Positions 14,266 through 16,314 of a stretch of 16,314 nucleotides of DNA are shown here, one piece after another. The notes beneath the pieces were generated by a model. It did not search any database. It worked only from the letters and a program-made list of their open reading frames with translations, and had not been told where the DNA came from. The translations under genes and the position numbers were made by a program. Source of the DNA: Chromatiales bacterium (lineage in GTDB: Bacteria > Pseudomonadota > Gammaproteobacteria > SZUA-140); contig JAITWN010000042.1 of the NCBI GenBank assembly GCA_031285245.1, positions 1 through 16,314 of the forward strand, in the 5' to 3' direction. Position 1 is the first letter of the stretch. Each line of letters begins with the position of its first letter.

Positions 14266-14778
14266 ATGAAATTGCCTTTGCAGATCACGACCAGAAACGT
14301 GTCGCTGTCCGAAGCTGCGGCGGAAACGATCAGAGAAAAGTCCGCTAAGCTGGAAACATTTTACGACAGCATCATGGCGTGCCGGGTGCTGGTGGAAGCG
14401 CCCCATCGTCATAAGCATCAAGGTGTTTCTTATAACGTGCGTCTCGATATCACGGTCCCCGGCGGGGAAATCGTGGTCAAGCGCGAACCGAACGAAGATC
14501 TCTACATCGCCATCCGTGATTCCTTCGATGCTGCGCGTCGGCAATTACAGAGTTTCGCGCGGCGTCAGCGTGGACAAGTAAAAGTCCACGAAGGATCTCC
14601 TGTCGGCCACGTGCGTAATATTCAGGTGGAGCAGGAGACGGACGATGGTGAAGAAGTCTATTTCCATAGCAACAGCAGCAAAGGTGGAGATGGCTTTGAT
14701 CGTCTCACGCCGGATGTTGCGGCGAAATTCGTAGAGGAAGACGGCGAGCAGGCAAGCGTGCGAATACCGCACCGCTAA
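14266..14778 (+). CDS. hpf: HPF/RaiA-type ribosome hibernation factor with degenerate cold-shock-like tail
   Basis: 170 residues. Residues 1-~105 are the S30AE fold (LQITTRNVSLSEAAAETIREKSAKLE; FDAARRQLQSFARRQRG), which binds in the decoding centre of the 30S subunit and silences ribosomes in stationary phase. Residues ~113-167 are not the dimerising tail of long HPF. They resemble an OB/cold-shock domain: the RNP2-like VYFH (131-134), GFDRLTPDVAAKFVEE (143-158) and QASVRI match the order of CspA-like tails seen on HPF/RaiA relatives in beta- and gammaproteobacteria. The RNP1 site (GYGFI type) is replaced by NIQVEQE. GAGGTG at 14255-14260 precedes the ATG. It sits between relA and uvrC, not next to rpoN as in E. 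coli. Confidence 0.9.
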   Translation: MKLPLQITTRNVSLSEAAAETIREKSAKLETFYDSIMACRVLVEAPHRHKHQGVSYNVRLDITVPGGEIVVKREPNEDLYIAIRDSFDAARRQLQSFARRQRGQVKVHEGSPVGHVRNIQVEQETDDGEEVYFHSNSSKGGDGFDRLTPDVAAKFVEEDGEQASVRIPHR

Positions 14779-14805
14779 GCATTCCCCCCAGTATCCTGGC
14801 ATGAA

Positions 14806-14835
14806 GCCGCCGAGCGCAAAATGGCGCTCGGCGGC
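14806..14835 (+). other. Very stable hairpin between hpf and uvrC, no T-tract
   Basis: GCCGCCGAGCGC (14806-14817) and GCGCTCGGCGGC (14824-14835) form a perfect 12-bp GC-rich stem with an AAAATG loop, 28 bp after the hpf stop. No T-run follows on either strand, so it is not a classical intrinsic terminator. It may protect the hpf mRNA 3' end or pause transcription. Confidence 0.55.
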
Positions 14836-14883
14836 GCAGCTCGTGCGGCGCACAGTCGCCAGTACGCCAGACGATAGAGAGTC

Positions 14884-16314
14884 ATGGATACCGAGAAGTT
14901 CCCCCTCGATCGCGAAGCACTGCTTCGCACCTTGCCGACGCGCCCCGGCGTCTATCGCATGCTGGATGCTCGCGGCGAAGTGCTCTACGTTGGCAAGGCA
15001 AGAAATCTCAAGAATCGCGTTTCCACTTATTTTGGTAGTGGCCTTTCTTCGCCCAAGACCGCACGCTTGATGAGCCAGGTGCACGATGTGGCGATTACCG
15101 TCACTCGCACTGAGGATGAAGCGCTGCTGCTGGAAAACAATCTGATCAAAACGATCAGGCCGCGCTACAACATCCTGCTGCGTGACGATAAGAGTTATCC
15201 CTACATTCAGCTCTCCGAAGGACATACCTTCCCGCGTTTGAGTTTTTACCGTGGCGGCCGGCGCGAATCGGGGCGCTATTTCGGTCCTTACCCCAGCGCG
15301 GGCGCGGTACGCACAGCGCTGAATCAGCTTCAGCGACTGTTCAAGATTCGTCAGTGCGATGATAATTTTTTTCGCGTACGCAGCAGGCCGTGTTTGCAAT
15401 ATCAGATCAAGCGTTGCACGGCGCCTTGTGTCGGTTACATCGATGGCGAAACCTATGCGGCCGATGTTCGCCATGCGGTGATGTTTCTGGAAGGGCGTAA
15501 CCGTGAAGTCATCGAAGAGCTCGGCAACAAAATGGATCGTGCGGCGGAGAAGCTTGATTATGAGCAAGCCGCCTATTACCGCGATCAGATCTCAGGCATG
15601 CGGCGCGTGCTTGAGCAGCAATACGTCAATTCGGAAGAAGACGGCGACATTGACGTCATTGCGGTGGCAATGCGTGGCGGGATCGGCTGTGTGGAAGTGT
15701 TTTACATTCGCGGTGGTAACAATCTCGGCAACAAGACCTTCTTCCCCCGTCATCCTGCCGATGCTGAGGTGCTCGATATTCTCGGCGCTTTCTTGGCGCA
15801 GTACTATATCGGGCGCACGCCTCCTGATGAGATCATCATCAACGGAGAGCCTGAAGATCTCGATCTAGTGCGCGAAGTGCTGGAAAAGGAAGCCGGGAAG
15901 CGCGTAGCGATCCATCCACGTGTGCGTGGCGAGCGGGCGCGCTGGTTGCAGATGGCGCTTGATAATGCAGATCATGCGCTCGTTGCTCAGCTTTCCAGTC
16001 AGGCGCGCATGAGCGAGCGCTTCACAGCCTTGCAGGAAGCCCTTGGCCTTGATGTGCTGCTGCAGCGCCTGGAATGCTTCGACATCAGCCATACCGGTGG
16101 TGAGGCCACGGTGGCGTCGTGCGTGGTATTCGATCAGAACGGGCCGGTACGCACTGACTATCGCCGCTTCAATATTGACGACATCACGCCCGGCGATGAT
16201 TACGCGGCAATGCGTCAGGCGGTCAATCGGCGCTATCTGCGCTTGAAACGCGGCGAGGCGAAGTTGCCCGACATTCTGTTCATCGATGGCGGCAAAGGGC
16301 AGATTGCGCAGGCC
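14884..16314 (+). CDS. uvrC: Excinuclease ABC subunit C, 5' part (runs off the window)
   Basis: 477 codons are visible of about 610. UvrC makes both incisions around a DNA lesion after UvrA-UvrB loading. Domains: GIY-YIG nuclease ~17-95 (PGVY ... LYVGKARNLKNRV) for the 3' cut; four cysteines Cys158, 170, 178, 182 with the spacing of the reported iron-sulfur site of E. coli UvrC; UVR helix-hairpin ~205-240 that contacts UvrB; and the start of the RNase H-like nuclease for the 5' cut, with catalytic-site Asp400 in CFDISH and Asp468 in IDGGKGQ. The helix-hairpin-helix tail lies beyond the edge. The ATG at 14884 has only a weak GAGAG before it, but its position fits the E. coli N-terminus. In E. 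coli uvrC follows uvrY; here it follows hpf. Confidence 0.97.
   Translation, partial: MDTEKFPLDREALLRTLPTRPGVYRMLDARGEVLYVGKARNLKNRVSTYFGSGLSSPKTARLMSQVHDVAITVTRTEDEALLLENNLIKTIRPRYNILLRDDKSYPYIQLSEGHTFPRLSFYRGGRRESGRYFGPYPSAGAVRTALNQLQRLFKIRQCDDNFFRVRSRPCLQYQIKRCTAPCVGYIDGETYAADVRHAVMFLEGRNREVIEELGNKMDRAAEKLDYEQAAYYRDQISGMRRVLEQQYVNSEEDGDIDVIAVAMRGGIGCVEVFYIRGGNNLGNKTFFPRHPADAEVLDILGAFLAQYYIGRTPPDEIIINGEPEDLDLVREVLEKEAGKRVAIHPRVRGERARWLQMALDNADHALVAQLSSQARMSERFTALQEALGLDVLLQRLECFDISHTGGEATVASCVVFDQNGPVRTDYRRFNIDDITPGDDYAAMRQAVNRRYLRLKRGEAKLPDILFIDGGKGQIAQA

Noticed and set aside
14545..15567. 340-codon minus-strand frame opposite hpf and uvrC
   Set aside because: It lies over two well-supported genes and has no recognisable domain. 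Long antisense frames are expected in GC-rich genes.
1..16314. CRISPR arrays, tRNA or rRNA genes, phage or toxin-antitoxin systems
   Set aside because: Looked for on both strands; no repeat-spacer pattern, cloverleaf, rRNA stretch or such gene pair was recognised.

Overview
The window reads as ordinary chromosome of a gammaproteobacterium. The evidence is the fabA-fabB pair for anaerobic unsaturated fatty acid synthesis, an Rsd/AlgQ anti-sigma factor, a RelA-type (p)ppGpp enzyme whose N-terminus resembles E. coli RelA, a two-domain HPF, and a UvrC very close to the enterobacterial protein. GC content is moderately high and intergenic gaps are short. The species cannot be named from this sequence. 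All identifications were made by reading, without database searches.

Layout, left to right. (1) 1-3326: the 3' part of a DUF1631 gene, overlapping by 4 nt a divergent SelO-like pseudokinase gene. (2) 3527-5554: a 63-residue protein with a histone fold, then fabA and fabB 2 nt apart, closed by a clear intrinsic terminator. (3) 5724-9293: an ankyrin-repeat lipoprotein, a convergent class I methyltransferase, and a divergent HDOD-domain protein. (4) 9574-11027: dodecin, then about 380 bp of non-coding DNA that carries a 195-bp MITE-like element with perfect 16-bp terminal inverted repeats and a 7-bp target duplication, then pterin carbinolamine dehydratase and a universal stress protein on the minus strand. 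(5) 11223-16314: rsd, relA, hpf and the first 477 codons of uvrC, all on the plus strand.

The right half groups functions of slow growth and stress: Usp, an anti-sigma70 factor, alarmone synthesis/hydrolysis and ribosome hibernation. Rsd lies directly upstream of relA. In E. coli Rsd is known to interact with the alarmone enzyme SpoT, so this adjacency suggests a functional link. The RelA here combines a RelA-type EXDD synthetase motif with a hydrolase site that looks intact, unlike E. coli RelA. The HPF has a C-terminal cold-shock-like domain with a degenerate RNP1.

The items most worth following up are the bacterial histone, the SelO-like protein lacking the usual beta3 lysine, the rsd-relA pair, the RelA motif combination, and the structured MITE-like element. 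No tRNA, rRNA, CRISPR array, transposase gene or phage gene was seen.
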